A DNA stretch of 41,761 nt from Amycolatopsis pittospori (GCF_013870525.1 NZ_JACBXD010000069.1:1-41761); one strand, 5' to 3'. Counted from the first letter of the stretch, positions 8,025 through 16,394 are shown. Numbers and translations: made by a program. The notes: generated by a model from the letters alone, not told the origin.

Positions 8025-10439
8025 CTACAGTTTGACCATCGGCACGCTGCCGATGAGCATCAGCCGGACCTTGCCGGCGGCGCCGAAGTCGATCGTCGCG
8101 GTGGCCCTCGGGCCGGCACCGTCGCAGGCGACGACGGTCCCGAGCCCGTACTTGTCGTGGCTCACCCTGTCGCCGACGTCGAGCTTGAGCGCGACGGTGT
8201 CCTTCCAGCCCTTGCCGAACGGGCTCGTGCCGGACGAACTCGACGACGAAGAGGAAGCGGTACGGCCGCCCCAGGTCGTCGCCGCTCGCGGCGATCCGCC
8301 CGAACGACCGAAGCCACCGGAGGACGACGGAGGCGCGAGCCTGCGCCAATCGGTCAGTTCGGCGGGAAGCTCGTCGAGGAACCGTGACGCCGGGTTCATC
8401 TGCGGCTGGCCCCAAGCGGAGCGCACCATCGACCGGGAGACGTACAGCCGCTTCCTGGCCCGCGTGATCGCGACGTAGGCGAGACGCCGTTCTTCGGCCA
8501 GTTCGGTCGGGTCTCCGAGCGCACGCATATGCGGGAAGATGCCGTCCTCCCAGCCGGTGCAGAAGACAACGGGGTATTCGAGGCCCTTCGCGGTGTGCAC
8601 GGTCATCAGCGTGACCACGCCCGCGTCGTGCCCTTCGCCGTCTTCGCCACCGTCGGCCGCCGGGATCGAATCCGCGTCCGCCACCAGCGAGACCCGCTCC
8701 AGGAACGCGGGCAGGGAGCCCGGTTCCGGAACTCCGGGCTCAGCCGTCTCGATTTCGGGCAATTCACCGTCGGGACCGGCGACCTCGGCGGTGAATTCGG
8801 TGAACTCCCGCGCGACGGTGACGAGTTCCGTCAGGTTCTCCACCCGCGACGCGTCCTGCGGGTCGTCCGATTCCTCGAGTTCGGCGCGGTAACCCGTGCG
8901 TTCGAGGACGGCTTCGAGGATGTCGGCGACCTCGGCGCCGCTCTCGACGACCTCGCCGAGCTCGTCCAGCAACTCGACGAAACCGGTGATCGCCTTGGCG
9001 GAGCGCGGGTTCAGCAACGGCACCTCGCCGTTGACGGCCCCGCGCAGCGCCTGTGCGAACGAGATCCGCTCGCGTTCGGCGTAGGTCGCGATGACCGCTT
9101 CGGCACGGTCGCCGATGCCGCGTTTGGGGACATTGAGGACGCGACGCAGGCTGACCGTGTCCTCCGGGTTCGCCAGCACCCTCAGGTACGCGAGCATGTC
9201 GCGGACCTCGCGGCGCTCGTAGAACCGCACGCCGCCGACGACCTTGTAGGGCAGGCCGAGACGGATGAAGATCTCTTCGAAGACCCGCGACTGGTTGTTG
9301 GTGCGGTAGAAGACGGCGACGTCGGAGTAGTCCGCTTCGCCCTTGTCCGCCAGCGCGTCGATCTCGCCCGCGACGAACGCGGCTTCGTCGTGCTCGTTGT
9401 CCGCGACGTAGCCGACGATCTTCTCGCCGTCGCCGGAGTCGGTCCACAGCCGCTTCGCGCGCCTGTTGGGGTTGCGCGCGATGACCGCGTTCGCCGCCGA
9501 GAGGATGGTCTGCGTGGAGCGGTAGTTCTGTTCCAGCAGCACGGTCCGCGCGCTCGGGAAGTCGCGCTCGAATTCCTCGATGTTGCGGATGGTCGCACCG
9601 CGGAACGCGTAGATCGACTGGTCCGCGTCACCGACGACGCACAGTTCGGCGGGCTCGATCCCGGCCTCGTTCGCCTCGGTGCCGACCAGTTCACGGACCA
9701 GCGTGTACTGCGCGTGGTTCGTGTCCTGGTACTCGTCGACCAGCACGTGCCGGAACCGGCGCCGGTAGTACTCGGCGACGGCCGGGAACGTCTGCAGGAG
9801 TTCGACCGTCCGCATGATCAGGTCGTCGAAGTCGAACGCGTTGGCCTGGTTCAGCCGCCGCTGGTACTCGACGTAGACCTCGGCGACGCGGCGCTCCAGG
9901 TCGTTGCCCGCGTTCGAGACCGCGGTGTCCGGGTCGACGAGTTCGTTCTTGAGGTTCGAGATGTGCACGGCCAGCGTGCGCGCCGCGTACTTCTTCGGGT
10001 CGATGTCGAGGTCGCGGGCGACGAGCGTGATGAGCCGCTTCGTGTCGTCCGAGTCGTAGATGGAGAAACTCGACGACATCTCCAGCGTTTTGGCCTCACG
10101 GCGCAGGATCCGCACGCACATGGAGTGGAACGTCGACACCCACATGGCGTTGGCGCGGCGGCCGACGAGGTCGCTGACCCGCTCCCGCATCTCCGCGGCC
10201 GCCTTGTTGGTGAACGTGATCGCGATGATCTGGCCGGGATGTACGTCCCGTTCGGCCAGCAGGTACGCGATCCGGCGGGTCAGCACCCGCGTCTTGCCGG
10301 AACCCGCGCCCGCGACGACCAGCAGCGGCGAGCCCGCGTGGGTCACGGCTTCGCGCTGCGCCGGGTTCAGGTCGTCGAGCAGGTCCGCGTGCCGGGACTT
10401 GGCGGGACCGTCTGCTGGGAGATCGAAGAGGGTGTTCAT
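8025..10439 (-). CDS. pcrA: ATP-dependent DNA helicase PcrA/UvrD1
   Basis: 804 residues, a superfamily 1A 3'-5' helicase for repair and replication restart. All motifs are visible: Q-motif region LNPAQREAVTHAGSPLLVVAG, Walker A GAGSGKTRVLTRR, motif Ia ITFTNKAAAEMRERV, motif II VLVDEYQDTNHAQY, motif III VGDADQSIYAFRGA, motif IV LEQNYRST, motif V MTVHTAKGLEYPVVF and motif VI VAITRARKRLYVS. After a Ser/Gly-rich linker, the last 55 residues form the Tudor-like RNA polymerase contact domain (GDRVSHDKYGLGTVV). It is divergent from the DUF1707 gene, as Rv0949 sits beside the chorismate mutase Rv0948c. Confidence 0.96.
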   Translation of the reverse strand: MNTLFDLPADGPAKSRHADLLDDLNPAQREAVTHAGSPLLVVAGAGSGKTRVLTRRIAYLLAERDVHPGQIIAITFTNKAAAEMRERVSDLVGRRANAMWVSTFHSMCVRILRREAKTLEMSSSFSIYDSDDTKRLITLVARDLDIDPKKYAARTLAVHISNLKNELVDPDTAVSNAGNDLERRVAEVYVEYQRRLNQANAFDFDDLIMRTVELLQTFPAVAEYYRRRFRHVLVDEYQDTNHAQYTLVRELVGTEANEAGIEPAELCVVGDADQSIYAFRGATIRNIEEFERDFPSARTVLLEQNYRSTQTILSAANAVIARNPNRRAKRLWTDSGDGEKIVGYVADNEHDEAAFVAGEIDALADKGEADYSDVAVFYRTNNQSRVFEEIFIRLGLPYKVVGGVRFYERREVRDMLAYLRVLANPEDTVSLRRVLNVPKRGIGDRAEAVIATYAERERISFAQALRGAVNGEVPLLNPRSAKAITGFVELLDELGEVVESGAEVADILEAVLERTGYRAELEESDDPQDASRVENLTELVTVAREFTEFTAEVAGPDGELPEIETAEPGVPEPGSLPAFLERVSLVADADSIPAADGGEDGEGHDAGVVTLMTVHTAKGLEYPVVFCTGWEDGIFPHMRALGDPTELAEERRLAYVAITRARKRLYVSRSMVRSAWGQPQMNPASRFLDELPAELTDWRRLAPPSSSGGFGRSGGSPRAATTWGGRTASSSSSSSSGTSPFGKGWKDTVALKLDVGDRVSHDKYGLGTVVACDGAGPRATATIDFGAAGKVRLMLIGSVPMVKL

Positions 10440-10529
10440 CGCCGGTCCACGCTACAGCGCCGGGCGTAGGGGAGGTTGACGCCTGTCGTCCGACGCGCGG
10501 GCGGTGTTCGCGGCGGAGGATCGGATGCC

Positions 10530-10949
10530 ATGGACACCAACGGAATTCCCTCCCGGCTCAGGGCCGCCGACGCCGACCGGGAGCGGGTCGCCTCGCTCAT
10601 CCAGGCCGCCGGCGGCGAAGGCCGTCTCACTCTCGAAGAAGTAGAAGAGCGCCTCGGCACTGTGTATTCCACCAAATACACGGACGAACTCGACACGCTC
10701 ACCTCCGATCTGCCGAAACCCGTGCCGAAACGGCGTCCGGTCGTCTTCGCGCACCCGGCGGTCCGGATCCACGCCGCGGTCGCCGTCGTGCTTTCGGTGC
10801 TGCTGATCGTCCGCTGGACGGTTTCGGACGTGCCGTTCTTCTGGCCGGCGATGCCGATGTTCTGGCTGGCCATGAGCGTGCTCGTGCACGCGCGGATCCG
10901 CGGGGCGCGACGCGGCTTCCGGCGGGGTGACGGCGTCGCTGTGGCATAA
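10530..10949 (+). CDS. DUF1707 small membrane protein
   Basis: 139 residues. The N-terminal 55 residues are a DUF1707 domain (SRLRAADADRERVASLIQAAGGEGRLTLEEVEERLGTVYSTKYTDELDTLTSDLP). Two hydrophobic helices follow (about 78-96 AVRIHAAVAVVLSVLLIV and 104-124 FFWPAMPMFWLAMSVLVHA), leaving a short basic tail. ATG 10530 follows GGCGGAGGATC; the longer frame to 10476 would run over that site. The stop TAA overlaps the ATG of the leader-peptide frame (TAATG). Function unknown; such proteins are thought to be membrane-anchored adaptors. Confidence 0.85.
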   Translation: MDTNGIPSRLRAADADRERVASLIQAAGGEGRLTLEEVEERLGTVYSTKYTDELDTLTSDLPKPVPKRRPVVFAHPAVRIHAAVAVVLSVLLIVRWTVSDVPFFWPAMPMFWLAMSVLVHARIRGARRGFRRGDGVAVA

Positions 10950-10958
10950 TGATCGGTG
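10945..10958 (+). promoter_or_regulatory. Candidate -10 element and start of a leaderless aroQ leader transcript
   Basis: CATAAT (10945-10950) matches the actinobacterial -10 consensus and lies seven bases before GTG 10958, the first codon of the Phe/Tyr-rich leader peptide. A transcript starting there would be leaderless. No good -35 hexamer was found. Confidence 0.4.
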
Positions 10959-11020
10959 TGCAGCACCACGCGTTCCGATTTTTTTACGGGATCCGGACTC
11001 CGGCTCCCGTGATCGCGTAG
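10958..11020 (+). CDS. Phe/Tyr-rich leader peptide of the chorismate mutase gene
   Basis: A 20-residue frame, MQHHAFRFFYGIRTPAPVIA, carries four aromatic residues within five positions (FRFFY), encoded by TTC CGA TTT TTT TAC; TTT is a very rare Phe codon here. An in-frame ATG at 10949 overlaps the DUF1707 stop and would add three residues. The peptide lies about 95 bp before aroQ and is followed by a hairpin listed separately. The arrangement is that of amino-acid attenuators such as pheA leaders, with ribosome stalling at Phe/Tyr codons when charged tRNA is short. The function is inferred. Confidence 0.6.
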   Translation: MQHHAFRFFYGIRTPAPVIA

Positions 11021-11038
11021 TGCGCCGAACGCCATCAC

Positions 11039-11072
11039 CCGAAGCCCCGGAGTCCACGGACCCGGGGCTTTC
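11039..11072 (+). terminator. Candidate attenuator hairpin before aroQ
   Basis: Arms 11041-11050 (GAAGCCCCGG) and 11062-11071 (CCGGGGCTTT) form a strong stem around an 11-nt loop. There is only a short pyrimidine tail, not a long T run. A second CCGGGG at 11079-11084 can compete for the CCCCGG arm, giving two mutually exclusive folds. An earlier hairpin, ACGGGA/TCCCGT (10986-10991 with 11005-11010), overlaps the leader codons. Confidence 0.5.
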
Positions 11073-11116
11073 GCCGTTCCGGGGCCACTGGGAATCCTGA
11101 CCGAAGAGAGGTCCCG

Positions 11117-11404
11117 ATGAACACCACGCAGAAGCAGGACGCCGAAGAACCCGCCGCCACGGCCGAGGAGATCGGTGAACTCCGCCAGGAGATCGACTGG
11201 CTCGACGGGGAGATCCTGCGGCTGGTCAAACGCCGCGTCGAGGTTTCGAAGACGATCGGCGCCGCCCGGATGGCCGCCGGTGGCACGAAGATCGTCTACA
11301 ACCGCGAGATGGACGTGCTGGCGCGCTACCGCGAACTCGGACCGGAAGGACGGCAGCTGGCGATGGCGCTGCTCAACCTGGGCCGGGGCCGCCTCGGACG
11401 CTGA
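11117..11404 (+). CDS. aroQ: Chorismate mutase, AroQ type
   Basis: 95 residues, a typical size for the all-helical AroQ fold, converting chorismate to prephenate toward Phe and Tyr. Recognisable helix 1 is EEIGELRQEIDWLDGEILRLVKRRVEVSKTIGAARMAAGG, with conserved R in LRQEID, and RR and K in the VKRRVEVSKTIG stretch; helix 2 includes the R and E of REMDVLARYREL. ATG 11117 follows GAGAGG. It is the counterpart of Rv0948c next to the helicase gene; in mycobacteria that enzyme works with DAHP synthase. A Phe/Tyr leader upstream suggests feedback at the RNA level. Confidence 0.9.
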   Translation: MNTTQKQDAEEPAATAEEIGELRQEIDWLDGEILRLVKRRVEVSKTIGAARMAAGGTKIVYNREMDVLARYRELGPEGRQLAMALLNLGRGRLGR

Positions 11405-11407
11405 GGC

Positions 11408-11430
11408 GAGAGCAAAGGTCCCTTGCTCTC
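11408..11430. repeat. 18-mer semi-palindromic repeat, intergenic copy
   Basis: GAGAGCAA, loop AGGTCCC, TTGCTCTC: a perfect 8-bp-arm hairpin starting three bases after the aroQ stop. Its 18-mer AGCAAAGGTCCCTTGCTC (11411-11428) occurs again, inverted and identical, inside the EamA gene at 19333-19350. Here it could serve as a 3' hairpin. Confidence 0.7.
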
Positions 11431-11514
11431 TTCCGCGTCACGATTGCGTGCAGTGAGGCGAAACTCAGGGTGTTCCCCGAGCCACCGCGTCGCCGGACCA
11501 GGCAGACTGGACAC

Positions 11515-11820
11515 ATGATTAACCTCATCGCCGTCGTGATCGCGATCGCCGGTGTCCTGGCCGCGTTGGGCCATTTCGGTTACCTCGCCATGCTGAACAA
11601 TGCGGCGGGTAAGCGCGCGGGCGGTACGCCCATCGCCCAGTACGTCAAGACGCGCTGGCCGATCGCGGCGGGTACCACCGCGGCGTCGTTGTTCGCCTGG
11701 CTGCTCACGAGTGGGGGAACGCCGCTCGACATCATCGCCATTTTGCTTGCAGCGGGTAGCGGAATCACGGCCACGAAAGCCTTGCAGTCGACCCAGCAGA
11801 AGTACCGCAGCGGCGGCTGA
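11515..11820 (+). CDS. Small membrane protein of unknown function
   Basis: 101 residues with three hydrophobic segments: residues 1-25 (MINLIAVVIAIAGVLAALGHF), 48-65 (WPIAAGTTAASLFAWLLT) and 69-87 (TPLDIIAILLAAGSGITA). Basic and polar residues fill the loops (NNAAGKRAGG) and the tail QSTQQKYRSGG. No family was recognised. ATG 11515 gives a hydrophobic start; the upstream in-frame extension to 11470 is Arg-rich and unlikely. It stands alone between aroQ and the kinase cluster. Confidence 0.65.
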   Translation: MINLIAVVIAIAGVLAALGHFGYLAMLNNAAGKRAGGTPIAQYVKTRWPIAAGTTAASLFAWLLTSGGTPLDIIAILLAAGSGITATKALQSTQQKYRSGG

Positions 11821-12159
11821 TCGCCCCAACCTGCGCGTATAGCACTCCGTAACGTCACCGGGGCCCGTTCGGCCGCGCCCGACAGAGTGAAACATCTGCA
11901 ACTTGCAGAGTGGGTGAAGACTTCCGGGGCGTCGAGCTTTTACTGTGGATCCCGTGAAGACCCTTGCGTCTGGGTCGGGCGATGCCCGTATGGCGCGCGG
12001 GGGCATCGGCCCCGCGCGCCCACAGTCGCATGCTCGTGCATTTGCTCACGAGATTGCCCGGGAGTCTGCTCGCGAGGGATCCCGTGAAACCGCTGCTCCG
12101 TTCGGCTTAACCGGTGTCACATCGCCGTCAGGGGCGGCCCACGAGGGGGTCGCTGGAAC
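11821..12159. other. 339-bp leader region before the kinase cluster
   Basis: No convincing gene. It contains a perfect palindrome TCTGCAACTTGCAGA (11895-11909), a very GC-rich hairpin with 11-bp arms GGCGCGCGGGG (11992-12002) and CCCCGCGCGCC (12010-12020), a possible -10 TACTGT (11941-11946) and a direct repeat GGATCCCGTGAA at 11947-11958 and 12077-12088. A 72-residue frame (11945-12163) overlaps the next gene start but has atypical codon use, including a TTA. Confidence 0.45.
11895..11909. promoter_or_regulatory. Perfect 15-bp palindrome, candidate operator
   Basis: TCTGCAA C TTGCAGA, seven-base arms around one base. It lies 32 bp before a TACTGT -10-like element and 250 bp before the first gene of the kinase cluster. 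The binding protein is unknown. Confidence 0.4.
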
Positions 12160-13437
12160 ATGAACGGCTGGGCGGAACACCAAGGACGAACCGCACGGAA
12201 CGACACCTCGCACGCGGGCCGCCACCGGGCGGGCGGCACCGAGAGCTGGACCCCACCCGTGCCGCCGAGGCGGCAGCGCCCCACCGGGCACGGGCATCAC
12301 GCGCACAGCGAGTTCGCCCCGCCCTCCACCGGTTCCCTTCCTCTGCCGCCACCGCGGAACAGGAGGGCGCCGAGCCCCGGCTACGCCCCATCGAGCGGCA
12401 GCCTGCCGCTCCCCCAGCCCGCTCGCGAGGTACCCGTGGAACGCCCGGCCCGCGTCGAGGTCCCGCTCGGCGAACCCGCCCGGCCCGCCACCGCCGAAGA
12501 ACGGCGTGAGAAGGCCGCGCGGCGCACGAAGATCACGCTGACCGCGCCTTCCCCCCGCCGCCCCGCACCGGTGGAGACCTACGACGTCCTGGACACCGCG
12601 CGCACCGAGGACAACGGTGACGATGACGTCCGCGTCTACCTGGCCCCGCCGGTGGACGGCCTGAGCACCTTCGATCTCGGGTCCGTGCCCGCCTCGGTGA
12701 CCCCGCCCAAGACCTGGCGCAAGGCCGCGTGGTTCGCCGCGGCCGCGTCCGCGCTGGTCGTCGTCGGCCTGCTCTTCGCCGGGTCGTTCCTGGTCGGCAA
12801 GCCCCTCCCGGAGCAGCAGAGCCAGGGCGGCTGGCCCGGCTACCGCGGCGGCACCCCGATGACCAACGAAGGCCTCGCCGGCCACCCGACGAGCGAGCCG
12901 CAGGGCGGCGCCGCGGGCAACCCGTCCGGTTCCGAGAGCGACTCCGCCACCCAGGACGACCGCAGTTCCGCCAATACCGGCACGTCCACCGACGGCGACG
13001 ACACCAGCAGCGGCGGCTCGCCGGACTCCGGTGGACCGGCCACGACCGGGCAGTCCGGTCCGCCGTCGAGCGAGCGGCCGCAGAAGCCGCCGATCATGCC
13101 CGCCGACCGCACCACCACCCCCGCCCCCTGGTACGCGTCGCAGCCGGACGCGCAGGCGATGGGCGACAACACCGAAGTCTTCCTCAACACCGTCACCACA
13201 GACCCGCACGAAGCGTCTTCGGTGACTTCGGGCGAGCTGCGCGAAGGAGGCGCACAGAGCCTCCGGGAGCGCTACGCCGACGTCGCCTATTTCGAGGTCA
13301 AGAAGGTCAGCATCGACCAGCGCCGCGGCGTCACGGTCAACACCGTCGAGGTCACCCACAAAGACGGGACCAAGACGATGGAACAGCGCACGCTGACCTT
13401 CGGTGACGACGACAAGATCGTCAGCGACGGTATGTAG
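12160..13437 (+). CDS. Single-pass membrane protein with extracytoplasmic C-terminal domain
   Basis: 425 residues. A long Pro/Arg-rich cytoplasmic N-terminus (1-188, with a KAARRTKITL segment) leads to one helix (about 189-211, AWFAAAASALVVVGLLFAGSF). A Gly/Ser/Asp-rich spacer runs to about 330. The last 90 residues form a compact domain (EVFLNTVTTDPHEASSVTSG through TVEVTHKDGTKTMEQRTLTF), possibly NTF2-like. ATG 12160 follows GAGGGGG. Such an N-terminus with Thr/Ser residues could be a substrate of the Ser/Thr kinase encoded two genes downstream; that link is inference from position and from the similar layout of the next gene. Confidence 0.7.
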   Translation: MNGWAEHQGRTARNDTSHAGRHRAGGTESWTPPVPPRRQRPTGHGHHAHSEFAPPSTGSLPLPPPRNRRAPSPGYAPSSGSLPLPQPAREVPVERPARVEVPLGEPARPATAEERREKAARRTKITLTAPSPRRPAPVETYDVLDTARTEDNGDDDVRVYLAPPVDGLSTFDLGSVPASVTPPKTWRKAAWFAAAASALVVVGLLFAGSFLVGKPLPEQQSQGGWPGYRGGTPMTNEGLAGHPTSEPQGGAAGNPSGSESDSATQDDRSSANTGTSTDGDDTSSGGSPDSGGPATTGQSGPPSSERPQKPPIMPADRTTTPAPWYASQPDAQAMGDNTEVFLNTVTTDPHEASSVTSGELREGGAQSLRERYADVAYFEVKKVSIDQRRGVTVNTVEVTHKDGTKTMEQRTLTFGDDDKIVSDGM

Positions 13438-13439
13438 GT

Positions 13440-13480
13440 ACCACGCACGTGCAGGTGTCCCGTTCCTCTGCACGTGCGGT
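13440..13480 (+). terminator. Hairpin terminator after the 12160 gene
   Basis: Arms CGCACGTGCAG (13444-13454) and CTGCACGTGCG (13468-13478), 11 bp, 13-nt loop, starting seven bases past the stop. No T run follows, so termination may be weak or Rho-assisted. Confidence 0.55.
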
Positions 13481-13691
13481 GCGGCGAGCGGTTGTCCCTG
13501 GTCCGGGTGGGTGACATAAGCTGCCGTTCGTCGTATCGCGACGGCATTCCGGCGACAGGATCTGGCCGAGGACCGTCTCGACAGGGTTACCTGGCGACTG
13601 CAGGGTTCGCACCGTTCAGAAGACGGCCGCGCGGACCAGGGGCGTGGGCCGAACGGTCTAACGCCTGCCCCGGAACAGAGCGAGGAATTTC

Positions 13692-14537
13692 GTGCTTGAT
13701 CGACAGCGCATACGGCGTGAGCAAGATGCCGTACGTGTCGAGGACGTCATCCCGGCGGAGATCCTGAACGACACCCGCGTCGACCGTGAGTACCTCGAGC
13801 AGGTCTTCCGCGAGCCGCAGAAGTTCGTCCCCGCCCGCGTTCGCGAAGAGCCGTCGGCGCAGCCCGAGCCCGAGGAGGAGGCGCCGGAGAGCCGCGGCTC
13901 CCGCCGCGCGAAGCTGGCCGGCCTGGTCGCCGCCGGACTCCTGGTGGCCGGTGCCGTCGTCACCGCGGGCGTACTCGCGAGCGCCCAGCGACAGAGCCAG
14001 ACGCCGTCCGCCGCCGCACCCGAGCTGATGAGCGGGGCCGCCGCGCTCGGCGGACTCGCCGTCCCGGACGCCGCCGAGACGGAGCAGAAGCGGGAGACGC
14101 CCACCCAGCCGGGCACCAGCACGACGGCCCAGCCGTCGTCGGGCAGCTCGGGATCGATCTCGCGGCAGGGTTCGGCCTCCAGCAGCACCAGCGCGCAGCC
14201 GTCGGCCAAACCGGCCGCGGTCAGCACGACCGAGGACAAGATCGACGCGGTCCGGAAGTTCTACCAGACCGTCGACGCCGATCCCTACGGCGCGATGTCG
14301 CTGCTCACGCCGGTGCTGGCCGGTTCCGAAGCGGGCAAACTGATCCAGGCGTGGAGCTCCATGGACTCCATCCAGATCCAGGACATCCGGGAACAGGCCG
14401 ACGGCACGATCCTCGCCGTGGTGACCATGCGGAACCCCGACGGCGGCCTGCTTCGGGTCACGCAGGTGCTGGAATTCGCCGACGAGACCACGGGTCTGAT
14501 CACCGACGCACGGCTCGTCTCCGCGCAGCACATGTGA
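13692..14537 (+). CDS. Single-pass membrane protein with NTF2-like C-terminal domain
   Basis: 281 residues. The cytoplasmic N-terminus (1-73, VLDRQRIRREQDAVRVEDVIPAE then a Glu/Pro-rich stretch) is followed by one helix (about 74-97, KLAGLVAAGLLVAGAVVTAG), a Ser/Thr/Gln-rich spacer (98-178) and a folded domain (179-281: TTEDKIDAVRKFYQTVDADPYGAMSLLTPVL through RVTQVLEFADE) resembling an NTF2-like fold. GTG 13692 follows GAGGA. The same plan as the preceding gene suggests paralogous extracytoplasmic partners of the two kinase-family proteins that follow. Function unknown. Confidence 0.75.
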   Translation: MLDRQRIRREQDAVRVEDVIPAEILNDTRVDREYLEQVFREPQKFVPARVREEPSAQPEPEEEAPESRGSRRAKLAGLVAAGLLVAGAVVTAGVLASAQRQSQTPSAAAPELMSGAAALGGLAVPDAAETEQKRETPTQPGTSTTAQPSSGSSGSISRQGSASSSTSAQPSAKPAAVSTTEDKIDAVRKFYQTVDADPYGAMSLLTPVLAGSEAGKLIQAWSSMDSIQIQDIREQADGTILAVVTMRNPDGGLLRVTQVLEFADETTGLITDARLVSAQHM

Positions 14538-14756
14538 CGAATACACCGCGTTGACCGGCCCTCCACCCAGGGCGATCAGAGTGTGCCGCGTGTGTGTGCG
14601 CAGAGTGAGCGCCTAGCCTTGTCACGAGTCGGTCTCGGAAAAGCCGGCACACAGACCACTACATGTGCATACGCTCCAAGGCTGTGGCGTGCTGAAGGCC
14701 GCACCGCGTGCGCGGACGACTCCGCGGCGTGAAGACGGAGCCCAAAGGGAGGTCGC

Positions 14757-16382
14757 GTGAGCGACGAGGGTCGCCTGGTCGCCGGTCGATATCGCATCGC
14801 CGGGCGGATCGGCACGGGCGCGATGGGTGCCGTCTGGCAAGCGCACGACGAGGTACTCGGCCGCACGGTGGCGATCAAGCAGTTGCTGCTGCAGCCCGGT
14901 CTGGAAGCTCACGACGCCGAGGACGCGCGCCAGCGCACGATGCGTGAAGGGCGGATCGCCGCCCGGCTGCATCATCCGAACGCTATCTCGGTGTTCGACG
15001 TCGTCACCGACGACAACGGGCAGCCTTGCCTGATCATGGAGTACCTGAACTCCACCAGCCTCGCCCAGGAGTTGCAGGAGCAGCGGACACTGCCGCCGAT
15101 GGAGGTGGCCCGGATCGGGGCGCAGGTCGCGGCGGCGCTGACCGAGGCGCACGCGGTCGGCATCGTGCACCGGGACATCAAGCCCGGCAACATCCTGCTG
15201 GCCCCCAACGGCACCGTGAAGATCACCGACTTCGGCATCTCGCGGGCCAAGGACGACGTCACGGTCACGAAGACCGGGATGATCGCCGGAACCCCCGCCT
15301 ACCTGGCGCCCGAGGTGGCCATCGGCGGCGACCCGGGACCGGAGTCCGACGTCTTCTCGCTCGGTTCGACGCTCTACGCGGCCTGCGAGGGCCAGCCGCC
15401 GTTCGGCCTCAGCGAGAACACGCTGAGCCTGCTGCACGCGGTCGCGGCCGGGCAGATCATCCCGCCGCGGCAATCCGGCCCGCTCGCGAGCGTCCTGGCC
15501 GTGCTGCTGCACCCGGAGATCCGGCACCGCCCGACCGCCGAAGAGTGCGAAGAACTCCTGGCCGCCGTCGCACGCGGTGAGACGCCGCTCGGCGGCCCCG
15601 CGGACGACACCGTCCTCGCCGCTCCGATCGGCGGCGCGCTCGCCGGCGGTGTCGCGGGCGCGGGTGTCACGCAGGCCCTCGACAGCGAAGCCGCCGGGCA
15701 TTCCGGCTCGCTGCTCGACGAGCAGGCCGCCGCGGGTTCGTACTACGACGACGAAGACGACTACCAGCAGCCCACGTCGGCGTACCCACAGGACGACTAC
15801 GACGGGTACGACAACTACGACGAGACGGCGCTGCTGTCCGAGCGCGGCCACCCCGGTCCGACGCCCACGCGCGCGGTGCCGATCCCCGCGGGCGACTACG
15901 ACGACGATCCTTACGACGACGACTACGACCACCAGCCTCCCCCGCCGCCTCCTCCCACCCGGGCGCAGACCAGCCCCGCGGACGAGGACGACGAGAAACC
16001 GGGCGCCTGGAAGAAGCCCGCGATCATCGGCGGTGTCGTGGTCGTGGCGCTGGCGGCGCTCGGTATCTGGCTGTTCAGCCCGAACAACCCGGAGACGCCG
16101 GCGCAGGTCGGCAACTCGTCGACGAAGCCGACCCCGTCGGCCACGTCGTCGGCACCGGAGACGACCGAGACGCCGACGGAGACCGAATCGGCCGAGCCGC
16201 CGAAGGAGACGACCTCGTCGAAGAAGTCGTCGACCAAGGCGAGCCAGACCGACGAGCCGGACCGGCCGACTCCGACGAAGTCGACCCCGAAGCCGACCCC
16301 TACACCGACTCCGACGAAGACGCCGACTCCCACTCCGTCGGATACAGAGACCCCGCCGGTATCGACTCCGCAAAATTCGTGA
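14757..16382 (+). CDS. Membrane Ser/Thr protein kinase (PknB type)
   Basis: 541 residues. The kinase domain (about 10-275) is complete: glycine loop IGTGAMGAVW, VAIK with K41, HRDIKPGN with catalytic D140, DFG with D158, activation segment with TVTKTGMIAGTPAYLAPE and SDVFSLGSTLY. A 140-residue Asp/Tyr/Pro-rich juxtamembrane linker leads to one helix (about 421-441, AIIGGVVVVALAALGIWLF) and a Thr/Pro/Ser-rich extracellular tail of about 100 residues with no PASTA repeats, so the ligand is unclear. GTG 14757 follows AGGGAGG. The next gene, 12 bases downstream, encodes a pseudokinase, so the two probably act together. Confidence 0.92.
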   Translation: MSDEGRLVAGRYRIAGRIGTGAMGAVWQAHDEVLGRTVAIKQLLLQPGLEAHDAEDARQRTMREGRIAARLHHPNAISVFDVVTDDNGQPCLIMEYLNSTSLAQELQEQRTLPPMEVARIGAQVAAALTEAHAVGIVHRDIKPGNILLAPNGTVKITDFGISRAKDDVTVTKTGMIAGTPAYLAPEVAIGGDPGPESDVFSLGSTLYAACEGQPPFGLSENTLSLLHAVAAGQIIPPRQSGPLASVLAVLLHPEIRHRPTAEECEELLAAVARGETPLGGPADDTVLAAPIGGALAGGVAGAGVTQALDSEAAGHSGSLLDEQAAAGSYYDDEDDYQQPTSAYPQDDYDGYDNYDETALLSERGHPGPTPTRAVPIPAGDYDDDPYDDDYDHQPPPPPPPTRAQTSPADEDDEKPGAWKKPAIIGGVVVVALAALGIWLFSPNNPETPAQVGNSSTKPTPSATSSAPETTETPTETESAEPPKETTSSKKSSTKASQTDEPDRPTPTKSTPKPTPTPTPTKTPTPTPSDTETPPVSTPQNS

Positions 16383-16394
16383 CCGAGGCTGCAA

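Noticed and set aside
6412..8415. 667-codon minus-strand frame covering the tandem repeat
   Set aside because: Antisense to M23 and pcrA ends; only the tandem repeat part shows order, which is reported as a repeat instead.
10476..10529. N-terminal extension of the DUF1707 protein
   Set aside because: The extension covers the promoter/ribosome-site region and is Arg/Gly-rich; ATG 10530 has GGCGGAGG upstream.
11945..12163. 72-residue plus-strand frame overlapping the next gene by ATGA
   Set aside because: Third codon positions are not GC-rich like neighbouring genes, it uses TTA, and it runs through a strong GC hairpin. No family resemblance.
12046..13473. 475-codon minus-strand frame
   Set aside because: Antisense to the single-pass membrane protein; low-complexity Arg/Gly/Pro translation, no motif.
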